DNA from: Cotesia glomerata
Lineage: Eukaryota; Arthropoda; Insecta; Hymenoptera; Braconidae
DNA: 64,000 bases
Direction of reading: 5' to 3'
NCBI RefSeq assembly: GCF_020080835.1
Contig: NC_058160.1
Coordinates: 7,815,515 to 7,879,514 of the forward strand
The position numbers and the translations under genes are program-made. The notes beneath the pieces are model-generated. The model was given only the letters and a program-made list of their open reading frames with translations. It ran no database searches and was not told the DNA's origin. Position 1 is the stretch's first letter. Every line of letters begins with the position of its first letter. Shown piece after piece: positions 34,576 to 46,844 of this stretch.

Positions 34576-36424
34576 TCAACATATTATTCTTATAAGCTTA
34601 TCCTATGTGGTGATTGAGCATTACGGCTTATTATTTATTATTTACATTATTTGTGTTATTTGATGCTATTCATTGATGGAAAATAATTAACTTTTATATT
34701 ATTTATAATTCATTGAATATTATAAAAATTAAAGTCTAACATATACTCATTCAAATATATTGATTTTTAAATAATCATTTGAGCGTAATATTAAAATTTA
34801 TAAAAGATAAATGATGCCTCGAATTTATTATTACAAATAAACAACCATAGACTAAAAATAAGTAAAAATAAATATAAAGGACATTGTTTTTTTTTGATAC
34901 ATCAGTCTCATTTTTGTAAAACTGATAAGTATTGTTTTTAAAATTGGAAAACAGTAAAGTAGAATTACAATTCGTGTAATATAATTAAAATTGTCTGGTA
35001 ACATTACATTGCACTGTGTAATTTTACAATAAAAATTGTAAAAATAAAAAAAAGCTTTTTAAATTTTTTATGAGATTATTATAATATAAATTACAATATT
35101 TTTTTGTGATTTTACATACAATTATGCCGAATCAGATCACAAATAATGTTTGCAAAATTAATAAGCTTTTTCTTAAAAATTGACCAACGGTTTTGTAATA
35201 TTACAATGCGTGTTAGGTTTATACATGAAGATTGTAAAATTACAATACATCTTAGTAGATTTCCTGACAAGTGTTGGAAAATTACATGAATTGTATTTTA
35301 TTTTGCATTGCTATACACTGATTTGTAATTTTACTTATTATTTGTTTTATAATATTCTTGTAATTTTAAAAAAATTTTTAGCAGTGTAATTATTTCGTTT
35401 GTTTTTTACTTTTTACATCTTAATTACTTAACCAATCATCTTAAAATTTCGTATACACATTTTTCAGGGATACAGAAGAGAACACGAGGTGAACTTTCAT
35501 TCAAAAAAAAAAAAAAAAATAAAATTTCGAAGTCAAAAAACAAAAGTTACCCAAGAACTATAAGAATCCCTTTTAAAAGAAATAAATCCGTTAATTTTTC
35601 AGTAAAAATTTTCCTTATTTTCTTAATTGTGTAGATTAATATTTGACATATGACGACATTAACATGTACAAAACAAAATAAATAAATAAGAAAATTTTAT
35701 CTAGTGCGAAATTCGAATTTATGTAAAACTAGTCCGAATAGCATTCATAATATATTAACTATCGCTAAAAAACATATAAAACTTTAACAAAGCACGAATT
35801 TAGATCAATATCTTTCCAAGGATACTAAATTTAACTGAAAATCTCATTTTATCATATAAATACGTCGGAAATAAAGTTTCCATTATTGTCTTGATTATAT
35901 AGATAATTTGTAGTAATAAGTTAATCGCGTTGGAATTTATCAACTGAATAGCTCTAAATTATTCATATTTAGTTTGTATATAGTTTAGTTAAAATTTTTA
36001 ATTAATTTCACAATTTTTGCACAACCAAACGGCTCAAAATGACAAGCACTGAGTGCACTAAATTCGCGAGTATTAACTATACATATTTCCTTATGTAAAG
36101 TGTATGCACTAAATCAATATCGTTAGTTGCCTTTGTACGAGCTATATGCACTCTGAGTAAATTCTTGAGCACTCAACGCTAAATTATTGAAGGTACAATG
36201 CTTCCTCAATTTGGCTATCATAATTTTTTTATTAATTAAATTTTTACTTCACAGCTTTTGTTATGAGCTGAAAAAACAAGGTAGTTTTCTTTTCGATAAT
36301 AATAATTATTGGTTGAGATAATAATAATAATAATTATTATTAGTGATGTCATAAGTTGTGATGAAAAAATATTTGTATCAAATGATTTAGTTATAAACTT
36401 CCCACTATAAAAATCAATGTAAGT

Positions 36425-36900
36425 AAAAATTTGGAAGTTATTAGATTTACCCCGATTTTCGAGAATCAAGTTTTCGTTAGATATTTTTATTTGCAGATCT
36501 TAGGAAGTTATTCTGACTATTTCTAGGAGGATCTTATTGTGTATGTAAGTATGCATGTATGAGCGCGCGCTTGTGTGTGTGTGTTTGTGTGTGTAAACCT
36601 CTCATGACTTTTTAACGGCTTGATTGATCGAAATACATTGAGGCTTATTAAGAGGTTCCACCAAGCTTAGATTTCATGAAAATTTAAACCGATTCGGTTT
36701 GATAGGTTTTGAGGAATCTCAGACATAAAATTTTCAAAAATTTTTTTTTAGGATTATTTTTTAACTGCTGAGCTGATCATTTTCAAAATCCAATTCGCTT
36801 TTAACCTGAAAAAACAACGCCGGTTGCTATAAAATGCATTAAATTCGGTTCATTCATTCAATAGACATCGTTGTTGAAAAATATTGAAAAAGTAATTTTT
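36425..36900 (+). repeat. Dispersed GT-microsatellite repeat family, copy 2
   Basis: The order is GGAAGTTATTAGATTTACCC, TTTTCGAGAATCAAGTTTTC, TTAGGAAGTTATTCTGACTA, GTATG...(GT)n at 36572-36594, then AACCTCTCATGACTTTTTAA and a tail (TTCATTCATTCAATAGACAT). It matches the copies at 12346, 46425 and 47600. Family identity unknown. Confidence 0.7.
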
Positions 36901-36914
36901 TTTTCCATCTATTT

Positions 36915-37665
36915 AATTAATTATTAAAGAGTTCAGTAATTCAAAGCCAACTTTCCCGATCCAAATTGATGGTAGACTAATTTTAATTTTCATTAAATTT
37001 TAATTTTAATTTATTAACTATTTTCACCACACTATTGTCGGTATGAGCACTCATACCATCCTCGGGTGAATATATCTAACAATTAAAAATCTTTATTTAA
37101 TTAAGATTAAGCAAAGATGTTATATTTTTTTTTTTCTTTTATAAAGATTTTAAATAAAGATTTTCAATTATTAGATATATTCACCCGAGGATGGTATGAG
37201 TGCTCATACACGGAGAAAAAAATATCGTCAAAATAAGGATACATATCGTTATTCTGACTATACGCCGTATAGTCATTTTTTTTTATAGATATACGCTGTA
37301 TAGCCAATTCAGCTATACAGCGGATCATCAAAATGACGATCCATATCATTATTTTAGCGTTACATTTAGTTAATTTAATTTAACTATACAGATCCTCACG
37401 TTAACGAAACAGTTGCCTGTTTTGACGAAACTACATATATTTACAAGAGCTATTCTCTGTATGCTTTTAAGTCAAACAAATGAATCCTTAAATCAGAAAT
37501 CCGATTTTAACAATATTTTTTTTTTCCGTGTACCGACAATAGTGTGGTGAAAATAGTTAATAAATAAAAATTAAAATGTAATGAAAATTGAAATTAGTCT
37601 ACCATCAATTTGGATCGGGAAAGTTGGTTTTAAATTACAGAACTCTTCAATTAGTGAATTCACCG
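36915..37665. repeat. Long foldback (about 190-bp arms), right arm interrupted by a MITE
   Basis: The left arm, about 36915-37104, includes CCAACTTTCCCGATCCAAAT, TTTTCACCACACTATTGTCG and CCATCCTCGGGTGAATATAT. The right arm, about 37145-37665, carries their reverse complements with few changes. The right arm is longer only because 37209-37530 is a MITE insertion. Confidence 0.9.
37209..37530. mobile_element. TA-inserted MITE (CACGGAGAAAAAAATAT ends)
   Basis: CACGGAGAAAAAAATATCGT and TATTTTTTTTTTCCGTG are inverted ends, 322 bp. TA lies at 37207-37208 and 37531-37532. The uninterrupted site is preserved in the other foldback arm (GTCGGTATGAGCACTC, 37038-37053), so one TA became two. The arms repeat TATACGCCGTATAGTC/CTATACAGCG motifs. 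No coding sequence. Confidence 0.95.
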
Positions 37666-38935
37666 ATCTTCTGAATAAATAGTAATTAATTATTATTAAC
37701 AATGATTTGATGTAGTAAAAATATTAATCAAAATATATTACTTCACTGATTAATTCATTTTTATCAATTTCAACAGCCATCGAAAATGTAAATAATATTA
37801 AAAAGTAAAATTACCAACATGTTATTTAGTTCGATAGGCCGACTATCCTAAATCTAAGTATTGTAATCAGTAGCGAATAGTCCTAAGCAAAATACCACCT
37901 ATTGTTAGTTGAACAATACCAAGTTTTTTGTCTGAACGAGAAATATTGTCAGTGGAAAATAATGTTTTTTCAGGGTAATATTCGATTGTGATAAAAATAA
38001 AATAAACAAAAAGATTTGAATTTGTACGTGGAAAATTTTCATTTGTATAATATGCACTGACTAAGTAAATCAAACTGTTAGTATTATCGAAGGCATTAAA
38101 TAAATGGAATTAATTACACGTGCAACGTGTAAATATCATAATGTTTGCTGTGTAGATAATTGAAATCAAATTGATGCAGATAAATTTACTAGAACTTAAT
38201 TGAAGGATGAGTTGAAAACGATAAAGGTGAAATCAAATGTTTTTTTCAACTTTCAGCGGGAAGTTAAAAATAAAGTTAGATATTGTTTGTGTTATTCAAG
38301 AGTGTATGTATTAAGCTGTATAAGGTTTATATCAATATCTATAATAGTTTCTGTGTAAGAAAATAATGAATGTTTGCTTTTTTTGAGCGTCGGATCCAAA
38401 ATGATCTCTTAACTTCCAGATTACTAAGCTCATAAAGTCCATTACTTTATAGATAAGTATATTTATGTGTTTTTTAAAATAGTGATAAGATTTCGAGATG
38501 AAAAAGTATCTACATCGGATAGGATTATGACCAAATATTTCGTCCAACAATATACCCTTGTCCCTAGCCAATAATATCCAGATCCCTAATGAATTTTACA
38601 CGACATTATCCTGTCCTCAGTATTTTTAGTAAGGAATATTATTTTGTGTAACAATATTAATGCTATTTAATAATCTGGATATTTTTAGAAGGAATATCTA
38701 CTCATATATACAGACCCATGTTTAATATTTAACATTTTGTGTGATAATTCAATACATAATTGAGTGCTGCTTGACTGGAATATTTTTTCTCACTGGGATG
38801 CTATCGCATAGAAAATAGTAATAATTTTATCTTAAACTATGTTGGTAGTAAGTCAGTCAAAAAATATTTATAACGTGCAGTTCTCTATTGGAAAAAATGT
38901 ATTAATATTAGTGTTGTTATTATTATTATTATGTA
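37666..38935. other. AT-rich stretch, no gene seen
   Basis: Short frames only. CCAGATCCCTAATG (38580) and AATCTGGATATT (38670) form a weak inverted pair. No other structure. Confidence 0.4.
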
Positions 38936-38983
38936 CTGGCTGTTACTTGCCCGCTTCGCTTTATATAGTAATATAGATATAGA
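38936..38983 (-). mobile_element. 48-bp mini-Helitron consisting of termini only
   Basis: On the minus strand it starts TCTATATCTATATTAC and ends GCGAAGCGGGCAAGTAACAG then CCAG. It is flanked by A on the 5' side and T on the 3' side, as Helitrons require. The 3' end matches the Helitrons ending at 54651 and 61438 (GCGGAGCGGGCGRGTAACAG then CTAG). Practically all internal sequence is missing. Confidence 0.7.
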
Positions 38984-40091
38984 TTATACTTATTCAGTAG
39001 CTGCGGTTACACAAGTAAGCAGACACATAAGTCCAAGTTTATTAAGATGAAAGCCTTCGTTCATAGTTTTCACTCGGTTTCCAGTAAACTAAGTTTCAGT
39101 TGGCAAGAGGGACTAGCTTTGTAGTGAATTAATGTCCATTTCACAGCAGTTAAATCTCAGGAAATTACACAATTATAACATTGAAATAGTAAGTACATAA
39201 TAAAGTATTTAGTACGTAATAAAAAATTATAAATTTAAAATTGATCCAATTTTAATCAAAGGATTATTATTAGTATCATTAAAATACCCACTGTTTTTCT
39301 CAAGTACTAACACTGTTTCCCTTGACACGTATTATACTAGCAGAGAAAATGTAAGTCAACTTTTGAACTAAAAGCTCTAACCAACTTCGTGATTCTATTT
39401 TCATTTCAGTGGCTTGATAGTTAAGTGACTCTGACACATTACCGTTCTAAGCCATAATGTAAAAAATATAATTTCTAATGCTATAACAAACTTAAAAAAT
39501 GAAAAATCAGGTTACTATTTGAATCAGCTACATTATTATATTCATATGCAAAAATCATAATCTTTAAAAAGTTTTGTAGTTTGAGTTTATTTCAAGCGAA
39601 TAATGTGAATATGAGGCTTTTTACAGTATTAAATACGTTGTCAGTTTATTTTAAATCGTAAAAGTTCCATTAAGCACTATTCTTTTTGAATCAAAGAAGC
39701 TTTTGTGTATGCTATTGTGATGCTTTAATATCTGAACGTACTCACCCTATACTTAGTCTTTTTATAAACGAAAAAAGTTCATCGAACTTTTTTAACACGA
39801 AAAGGGTTTTGATCCTAGTCTTAAACTTATTAAAAGTTTTTTTAATTCAGTAAAAGCATTAATAATGATAATAGCAAAAACAATATCTCTATTGAATCTG
39901 ATGTTTTTCGTTTTTTTCAATGGTTCCAAAAAGTTCTATTTTTTTGGACTATAGAATGCATAAATTTCAAACGAATTCCGGTAAACTTAATTGTGAAACA
40001 ATTTTTTGACATAGTCTTACTTGTCCATATATAATTTTTAATACGTCCCGGCATAGCTTGATATTATTATTTTTAATTTTTCGACCAAAGG
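38984..40091. other. AT-rich stretch, no gene seen
   Basis: No domain-bearing frame and no repeat termini recognised. Confidence 0.4.
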
Positions 40092-40093
40092 TA

Positions 40094-41430
40094 CCCATGT
40101 AGGAACTGCCAGAGTTGAATGACGGGGCCATGCCTGGCCCAGTACTGGGCAACCAAGCTTGGCGCACCGATATTGGCCCATGCTTGGGTCAAGACTGAGT
40201 AATCAGCCTTGGCCAACCCAATGATTACCCGAGCCTGGGCCAACACTGGGCAACTAAGCCTCGGCCGGCCCAATGATTATCCGAGCCTGGACCAGCACTG
40301 GTTCGCCATAGAATGGCCGAGGCAAGGGAACCCAGCGTTGGGCCAAGACTGGTTTGCCATAGAATGGCCGAGGTAAGAGAACCCAGCGTTGGGCCAAGAC
40401 TGGTTCGCTATAGAATGGCCGAGGCAAAAGAACTCAATCTTGAGCCAAGACTGGGCAACCAAGCCTTGGCCGGCTCAATGATTACCCGAGCCTGGGCCAA
40501 GACTGGGAAGCCTAGCCATGGCCGTTGAATGGCAACTCACATACTTGAGCCAGAATTGAGTAACCTAGCCTCGGTCATTCAATGGGAAATCCAAACTTAA
40601 TTATCATTAAGTAATAGAATTTTAAACAGTACATATTTATTGTTTAACGAATATTTGTAAGCAAATGCTAAAATTTAAAATTTATTATTTAACCAAAACA
40701 ATTGCATATCGTCAAAATTGATATGGTCTTAAAAAAATTAAAATATAATAATTTACAGTTGAATTTTTTATATTGATAATTTTAAACAGTAAAATTTATA
40801 ATATGATATTAAAAATATTCAGAACAATGAAAAAAGTCTGAAGTATTATAAGAGCTTGTCTTGCATTTTTTTAACTAACAAAAATTTGTAAAAAATAATT
40901 AATTTTCATCAAAACACAATATTAAATAACATAAATTATATAAATAATAAACCATCACACTTCGTCACTATGTAGATTTAGTTTATATGAATGATGAGAT
41001 ATGAATCAACTTATCGGTCGTACAGCGTAGGGGTTAGTTATCGGTCTAGCAGGCGCGCGGCTCGGGTTCGAATCTCGGTTAGGGCAAATGCTATTTTCAC
41101 TTTATTTCTATAATTAGTAAAAGTTAGGTCTAAATAAAGAGTCAAACGATCTAAACTTGCGTTAGCTCTACATCAAAATTAAAATAAAAAAATTACACTT
41201 CAAAAGTTTTTTTTTTTTATCATTTTTTATCAAATGGCATAGGCCAGACTTGAAAATTAACTATGGCCCAGTCCTGGTTACCGGGCATGGGCCAGTCCTG
41301 GTAACCAGGCTTGGGCCAGCGTTTTCATTCCAGACTTAAACCAAGACTGGGCCAACTCTGGTTTACAAGACTAACCCAGAGTTGTACAGAGTTGAGCCAG
41401 GTCTGGGTCCGCCATACTTTCCTACATGGG
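40094..41430. mobile_element. TA-flanked inverted-repeat element (CCCATGTAGGAA ends) with GC-rich palindromic arms
   Basis: CCCATGTAGGAAC and TTCCTACATGGG are inverted ends, flanked by TA (40092-40093; 41431-41432). The arms (40110-40590 and 41235-41415) are degenerate copies of GGCCAAGACTGGGCAACC/GCCTTGGCC and complements. This gives GC-rich islands in an AT-rich genome and spurious open frames on both strands. The AT-rich middle carries a tRNA-like module at 41012-41090. 1,337 bp, no transposase. Confidence 0.85.
41012..41090 (+). other. tRNA-like module with near-consensus B box
   Basis: ATCGGTCGTACAGCGTAGGG, then GGCTCGGGTTCGAATCTCGG. GGTTCGAATCT is one base off the Pol III B-box consensus. 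The T-stem is not well paired. The same module (opposite strand) sits in the unrelated element at 33703-35386. Confidence 0.5.
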
Positions 41431-41526
41431 TAGTGTTAAAAATCTCTCCTAATGAGCTATAATATGACATGTTAATAATGTACACATTTCTAGAAAAAAA
41501 AATATTGAAAAAAAAAAATTTTTTAG

Positions 41527-41571
41527 TGCTTATGTATAGCCTGATATGGCCATATCAGAAAAATTTTTTAC
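41527..41571. repeat. Solo end of the CCCGTGAAAAAA family
   Basis: GCCTGATATGGCCATATCAG then AAAAATTTTTTACGCG matches the right termini at 4474 and 18931. It is a fragment. Confidence 0.5.
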
Positions 41572-43751
41572 GCGAATGATTGACCGTACATTCTAGTCTT
41601 GAAACTACCTGCAGTTATCGATTTTATGGGGTTCAAGAATATCATTGTTTATACAGTTCCGAGATCATAGAACGCGAATAGATCGAATTTTTCTTCTTTG
41701 GGTTGCATTCAATTCTATAAAATGTTTAAAATATCTTCGAAAATTGTTCATTGACAAAAATTTTGTAAATGATATTTTTTGGATAATCGACCGATTTGAA
41801 TTGCACTTAATGAATAGAACTTAGTACATTTTAAGTAAATTGATGTGTATCTTGAAAAGTCATGCGAAGAATAAATGTTATGAAACTGAATTAGTCAAAA
41901 TTTTCAGTGTTCATTAAACAAACATTTCTGAATATGAATGTGCTATTAATAACTAACGACATGTTAAAAAGAATTTTGATCGATACATTATTGTTTATTA
42001 CTAAGTAATTGGCATAACTTCCCACATTTTTGAAAATTTGGCCGGAAATTAAAAAAAAAATCGGCATAAAAAAATAGTTTAACTTTTGATAACGCGGTAC
42101 GTCACAAGTTAAAGTGAAAAAGTTGAAATTTTAAATAGTGATTTCGATTAATGACATAAAAATGTCAATGCCATAAATCATTAATTACAACTTTCAACAA
42201 TAATTTTCACTGTTAAAAATTACAGTTTCCGATTTCGAATTTTAAGTGCTACTTCATTATATACTACACTATAACTCCTTTTCTTTTTTTTTTCTGTGTA
42301 ATTTGTTTTTATCAATTCTGTGTAGAGTGTTTTTTATCAATTGAAATCGGTGTAATAAGTGCTTGAAGATGCAGGATCACGCCAACTCTAAAGAGACTGC
42401 TACAGTTGAGAATGTCAAGCATTGAGCTAATAAATTAAAATCACAAAAAAATAATGATCTATATCATTTCAATCAAATTTTATAAGTTACGATTCTTGTA
42501 ACCCTTGAAATAAAACATTGATTTCCCAATCAAGTCTGGAAGTTCAATCAAAGTTGAATCCTTAGTCAATAGATTAATTAGATTTCATAGTTTGTATTGC
42601 CGTGATTTTCGAAGAAGATTCAGCTTAATTACGCTCGGAATTTCACAGTCAATAAATATAAAATACACTCGTACCCAATAACAAAGATTCATGAAAAATC
42701 ACCGTGAAAAATTTTCCTTTGTCATATTTTACCTCAATATGACCAACCCTAATTTTGACACACCCTAAAATAGTCAATTAACTAGAACACATTTAGTAAA
42801 TAACATTTGGTATTTCGTGTAACAACAGTATTACTTGTGATAATTAATAAAGATCAATAACTATAACAACAAAGTTCAGCTGAATTTTTTGACGTATATA
42901 CCCTTCGAAGTAATTCTTGCATTCTTCTCGAGTTATTTTGAAACTAAGCGAAAAATCGAGCTAATACAATTTTAACGTGTACGCTCACAACTGTTGTTGA
43001 GCAAGTTCCTGCGGCAGCTTACTTAACTGAATTTCTTTCAAGGTTATACCAGAATAGATCTTCTGACGGGTTTTTTATTCAGCAAAAAGGACCGAAAAGA
43101 ATAGCTACCGGTTGACCCTTGAATAAAAATAAAAAAGCAGATTGGATAAAAGGAAGAATGGAGTGACAATTGGGCAAAAAAGAATATCCAATATCGAACG
43201 ATACAATGCTATTGACGTCATCCATGTTGCTTCCCTTGTGTGCATAAGAATAATGTGGGTAAGATAACATTAATTACCAATGAAAATAAACTCCAATAAA
43301 TTGGAAACGTTCAATTACTTATTCAATAATTGAACAAATTGTTATTTCAATATTTTTAAAAAAGAATTAAGTAACTTTCAGAAAGTAATGAATTAAGAAA
43401 GGATAGATTATGATTATAAATAAAAGTTGCCACAAGTTTTATCTGCTTCAAGTTTAAAACGATCGTGATACTTTAACTATCAGTAATAAATACGAATTCA
43501 TTTACACGGGCTGATAGACTCGTAAACATACGTACACGTTTCTTGCAGCAAATTTTTTTACGAACCTTGGGATGTTAGAGAAATTTTATAGCCAGATAAA
43601 CTACCTAAATACTATTTTATGCGCATTATATGACGATCGAATTTTATTTTTAGGTGATAGTTGTTCAAGATTAAATGTTTTTTACTTTTAAAAAACCTAA
43701 ATTCACTTTTATCTTAATATTTTAAAGAACCTTCTTGTTGAAGAAATATTA
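41572..43751. other. AT-rich stretch, no gene seen
   Basis: Frames such as that at 43079-43270 have no domain and no splice context. No repeat termini are recognised. Confidence 0.4.
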
Positions 43752-43830
43752 TTGCACGCCTCGTAACTCGAAGCGGTTGAGTTAATGCTTTACTTTCATC
43801 ACGTCAAGGTCAAGAAATTTTGTGGTCTTA
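43752..43830 (+). repeat. TTGCACGCCTC repeat family, second copy
   Basis: ATTGCACGCCTCGTAACTCG then AAGCGGTTGAGTTAATGCTT matches 7008-7065. Confidence 0.5.
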
Positions 43831-43849
43831 AAATGCCTCTATCATAGCC

Positions 43850-43879
43850 ATACTGCATGCAGTATCAGTGCACTGATAC
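43850..43879. repeat. Two overlapping perfect palindromes
   Basis: ATACTGCATGCAGTAT (43850-43865) and GTATCAGTGCACTGATAC (43862-43879) share four bases. The second resembles two CACTGATA transposon ends placed head to head. Confidence 0.8.
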
Positions 43880-45281
43880 GATAAAATGAGTAGACGTATA
43901 TCAAGAAAACACTAAATAATCCATCTTATTTAAAACAAAAAATAACTATTTTTAAATTTTTTAGGAATGGGTATTTTCTCTTGGATAGAAATTATTCTGT
44001 TTGAAGGTTTAAAAATAATTTCTCTAGAAAGTGGATTGCAATCAATAACTTCTCAAGTTAAAAAAAATTTATAACTTTTCTTAGCGGGAAATGAAAAATG
44101 TTTAATACAAAATAATCGAATTCATATTAAAATATTTTATATCTTTTTATACTCAAAAAAATATATATACTTATTACAAGAATCCTTCCTTATTAATACT
44201 TTGCATTCTGGGATAGGGGATATTTTTTTTTTCGTGTAATATTGAGAATTCCATTATATGTAATTTTAATTAGATAAGATAAATTTAATAATTACCAAAA
44301 AATATTGAACTTCCAAAAAGCTCCAATTCAACAAATTAAAAACTGACAAAGTCAATTATTTTCCGTTTGTATTCAATATTTCTTTGAGTTAATAATAACT
44401 GTTTAACGATCCAATTATATTTCAATGGCTATAGAATTGAAGCTTAGCTGATTGTACAACTTAGAGCGTTTGTGATTTATTTATAGAATACTTTATTCGA
44501 CGCTTGCTATAAGAAGATTTATATTTGAATCGATGACGAGGACTATTAGCTAATACTCTATACCCTATTGATTAGATTAATGATGCGTACATCACTTCTC
44601 ATCGTACGTTAGTGCGAATGAATAAAATACTGCATTGAGAAGAAAATTTTGGTTAGCCCGTTTGAATACTCACACTGAATTAGTAATGGTCTTGATTGAA
44701 ATCATGTAGAAATGAAAAAACATTAAAACAATTTAGTATCTTTTTGGAAACTACTATCAATTATTTTCGTGTACTATAAATAAATCATTTTTTCGGTATT
44801 TATGAGAAATTCTAAAAATTACTTTGCAATTTAACAAATTTAATGAGAATGCTTCACTTTATATAAATAATAATAAGAAATAAATCGAGAACTAAAAATA
44901 AAAAGAAAATGTACAAAAACATAGTAGTAGATGAGTGATAATTTTCTAGAAGCTCTACTAGTTTTAAAAAGAGCACACGCAACTACGACTGAATAATAAA
45001 CTTCATAATAATGCTTTTTTTCTCTTCCTTTCATTATCAGAACCTCAATATAACAAAGTTACCTCGAGTTCGTTATTTTACTAATGCTTTACTCAAATTA
45101 TTTTTACAGCCTGTAATTTTTTATGTTTTTACTGACTTAACTACGAGTGTTTTTTGTGCGTGTTGTATTCTTTTAGGTAAAATTACTCAGTGGATATTTT
45201 ATGGTAGTAATCGATTTAATTATGTGTTAGTATTCTTGCTAAAGAATCCGAGTGTATATATTTTTTAACCCATATTTATGA
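43880..45281. other. AT-rich stretch, no gene supported
   Basis: Overlapping short frames at 44840-45268 are AT-driven. A less AT-rich patch at 44440-44620 carries TGATTAGATTAATGATG (homeodomain-type sites) but no frame. Confidence 0.35.
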
Positions 45282-45420
45282 TATACTGTAAAAAAATTGC
45301 GGAGTCGATGATTTTCAATTGATTTACTTCCTCCGAAAGTGAAATTTATTCGGAGACTTATTTCATTTATGTTATTAATAAAATTCACTTGACGAAGTGA
45401 ATTTTTTATTTATTTATTGA
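45282..45420. repeat. Probable inverted-repeat element fragment
   Basis: It starts TATACTGTAAAAAAATTGCG, similar to the CACAGTAAAAAATTTTGCG ends at 24815. It contains TCGGAG repeats and the palindrome AATTCACTTGACGAAGTGAA. The right end is not identified. Confidence 0.35.
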
Positions 45421-46424
45421 ATAAAAATAATAAAATAGTTGTTACTCGCTAAAAAAATTATAAAATGCGTACTTACAGATTTATATAATTAAAATTAATA
45501 TAACCTTTCTGAATTTCTTTCAAAATTAAAAATTTTTTTTAAATATTTGAAAATTTTGAATTTTTTTTAAAATTTGATTTTATGTTAATTGATTTGATAA
45601 ATTCTGCATTTTATTTTTTTTTAATTAATTTTTTTAAGATAATCTTTAATCTATTTACAAAATATACATGAAAATTTTTTAAGTTTGGTGAAAACCATTC
45701 TTATGTATTCGAATTAATTTACTTGTCAAGATAATTACAGGTTAAGTGCATTACGTCGCCGTTAGCCATTTTGGGCGTTATACCGATCAACCGTGGATTA
45801 ATTTTAATTAAAACTTGCATTTGACTAAAACCCACGATGTTAAATCACTAGAAGCTAATTTTAAGATCTATTTCCTACCTAAGTTATATCACTGTTGATC
45901 GTAATTAATTAACAAAGTATAAATTTTTAATCGTCATACACAAAAAAAGAGCAGTATAAAGTTTGAATATTACGGAGTTTTTTACGCTTTTGAGCTCTTT
46001 AGGCTCAAAAATCTGCTCGTAAAACACGTTTTTGGAAATTTTGAAATAGTGATATCTCTTCGAAAATCGATTTTTCAAGGAATTCGAACGTTGTTCAAAA
46101 ATAAAAAAAATGCGTTTAAATTAAAAGCTGATTAGAATTTAGAATTTATCAGTACAGCAGTTCAAAAGTTAAAAAAAAAACATTTCTTCAAAAATTTTGT
46201 TTTCAAGGTTTCTCAAAATTTATCGGGCCGAATTGGTTCATTATCACAAAACCTAATAACTACCCATACACACACACACACACACACACATTTAATGAAA
46301 ATTGATTTTCGACATTCGAAATGAAAACGAAAACTTCCTAATTTTTGAATACTTTTAATTTTATTAGTATGAAGCTAAAAAAAATGTACTTGATTTTTAA
46401 CTTCCTGCTAAGAAAATTGAAAAT

Positions 46425-46830
46425 TTTCAAAAATCGGGAAGTTATTGTTTTCACCCCGTTTTGAAAAAATCGAGTTTTCATCAGATCTCGACGTCTGAAG
46501 GTCACAGGAAGCTTCCCTGACTATCCCCGCGAGGTTATCACTATGTCTGTGTGTGTGTGTGTGTGTGCGTGTGTAGCTCTTAACATTGAAAAACCACGTC
46601 GATCGCTGCCAGTCCGGTCAAAATCGGTTCATTCGTTCGTGAGTTATCGTTGACGAAAGAAAACCGAAAAAAGTGTTTTTTCAGAATTACTCCGAAATTC
46701 CTGGTTCGGTTAAACTAAACTTACAGTTTCTTCATGGGGCTTAAAAAATTGCGTCGAATGCTGCCAACCGCGTAAAAATCGATTCATTTATTCAAAAGTT
46801 ATTGCAGTTTGAAAATTTGAAAAATTGTGT
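46425..46830 (+). repeat. Dispersed GT-microsatellite repeat family, copy 3
   Basis: GGGAAGTTATTGTTTTCACC, AAAATCGAGTTTTCATCAGA, GAGGTTATCACTATGTCT, (GT)n at 46543-46574, then the tail TCGGTTCATTCGTTCGTGAG. This is the least degraded copy. Confidence 0.75.
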
Positions 46831-46844
46831 TTTATCAAACTTCT

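Larger units (their letters stand above)
33703..35386. mobile_element. TA-flanked inverted-repeat element (CACTGTTAAAAATTT ends) with nested insertions
   Basis: CACTGTTAAAAATTTCTATT on the left and AAATTTTTAGCAGTG on the right are inverted copies, with TA at 33701-33702 and 35387-35388. Both arms (33715-33905; 34910-35370) are built of degenerate self-complementary TTGTAATTTTACAA motifs. The middle holds a TTAA-type element (33946-34393) and a tRNA-like module (34496-34575). 1,684 bp in total. No transposase. Confidence 0.8.

Noticed and set aside
40073..40528. Overlapping GC-rich open frames on both strands
   Set aside because: They result from the palindromic GGCCAAGACTGGGC arms of the TA-flanked element. 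Frames are open on both strands and show repeats, not domains.
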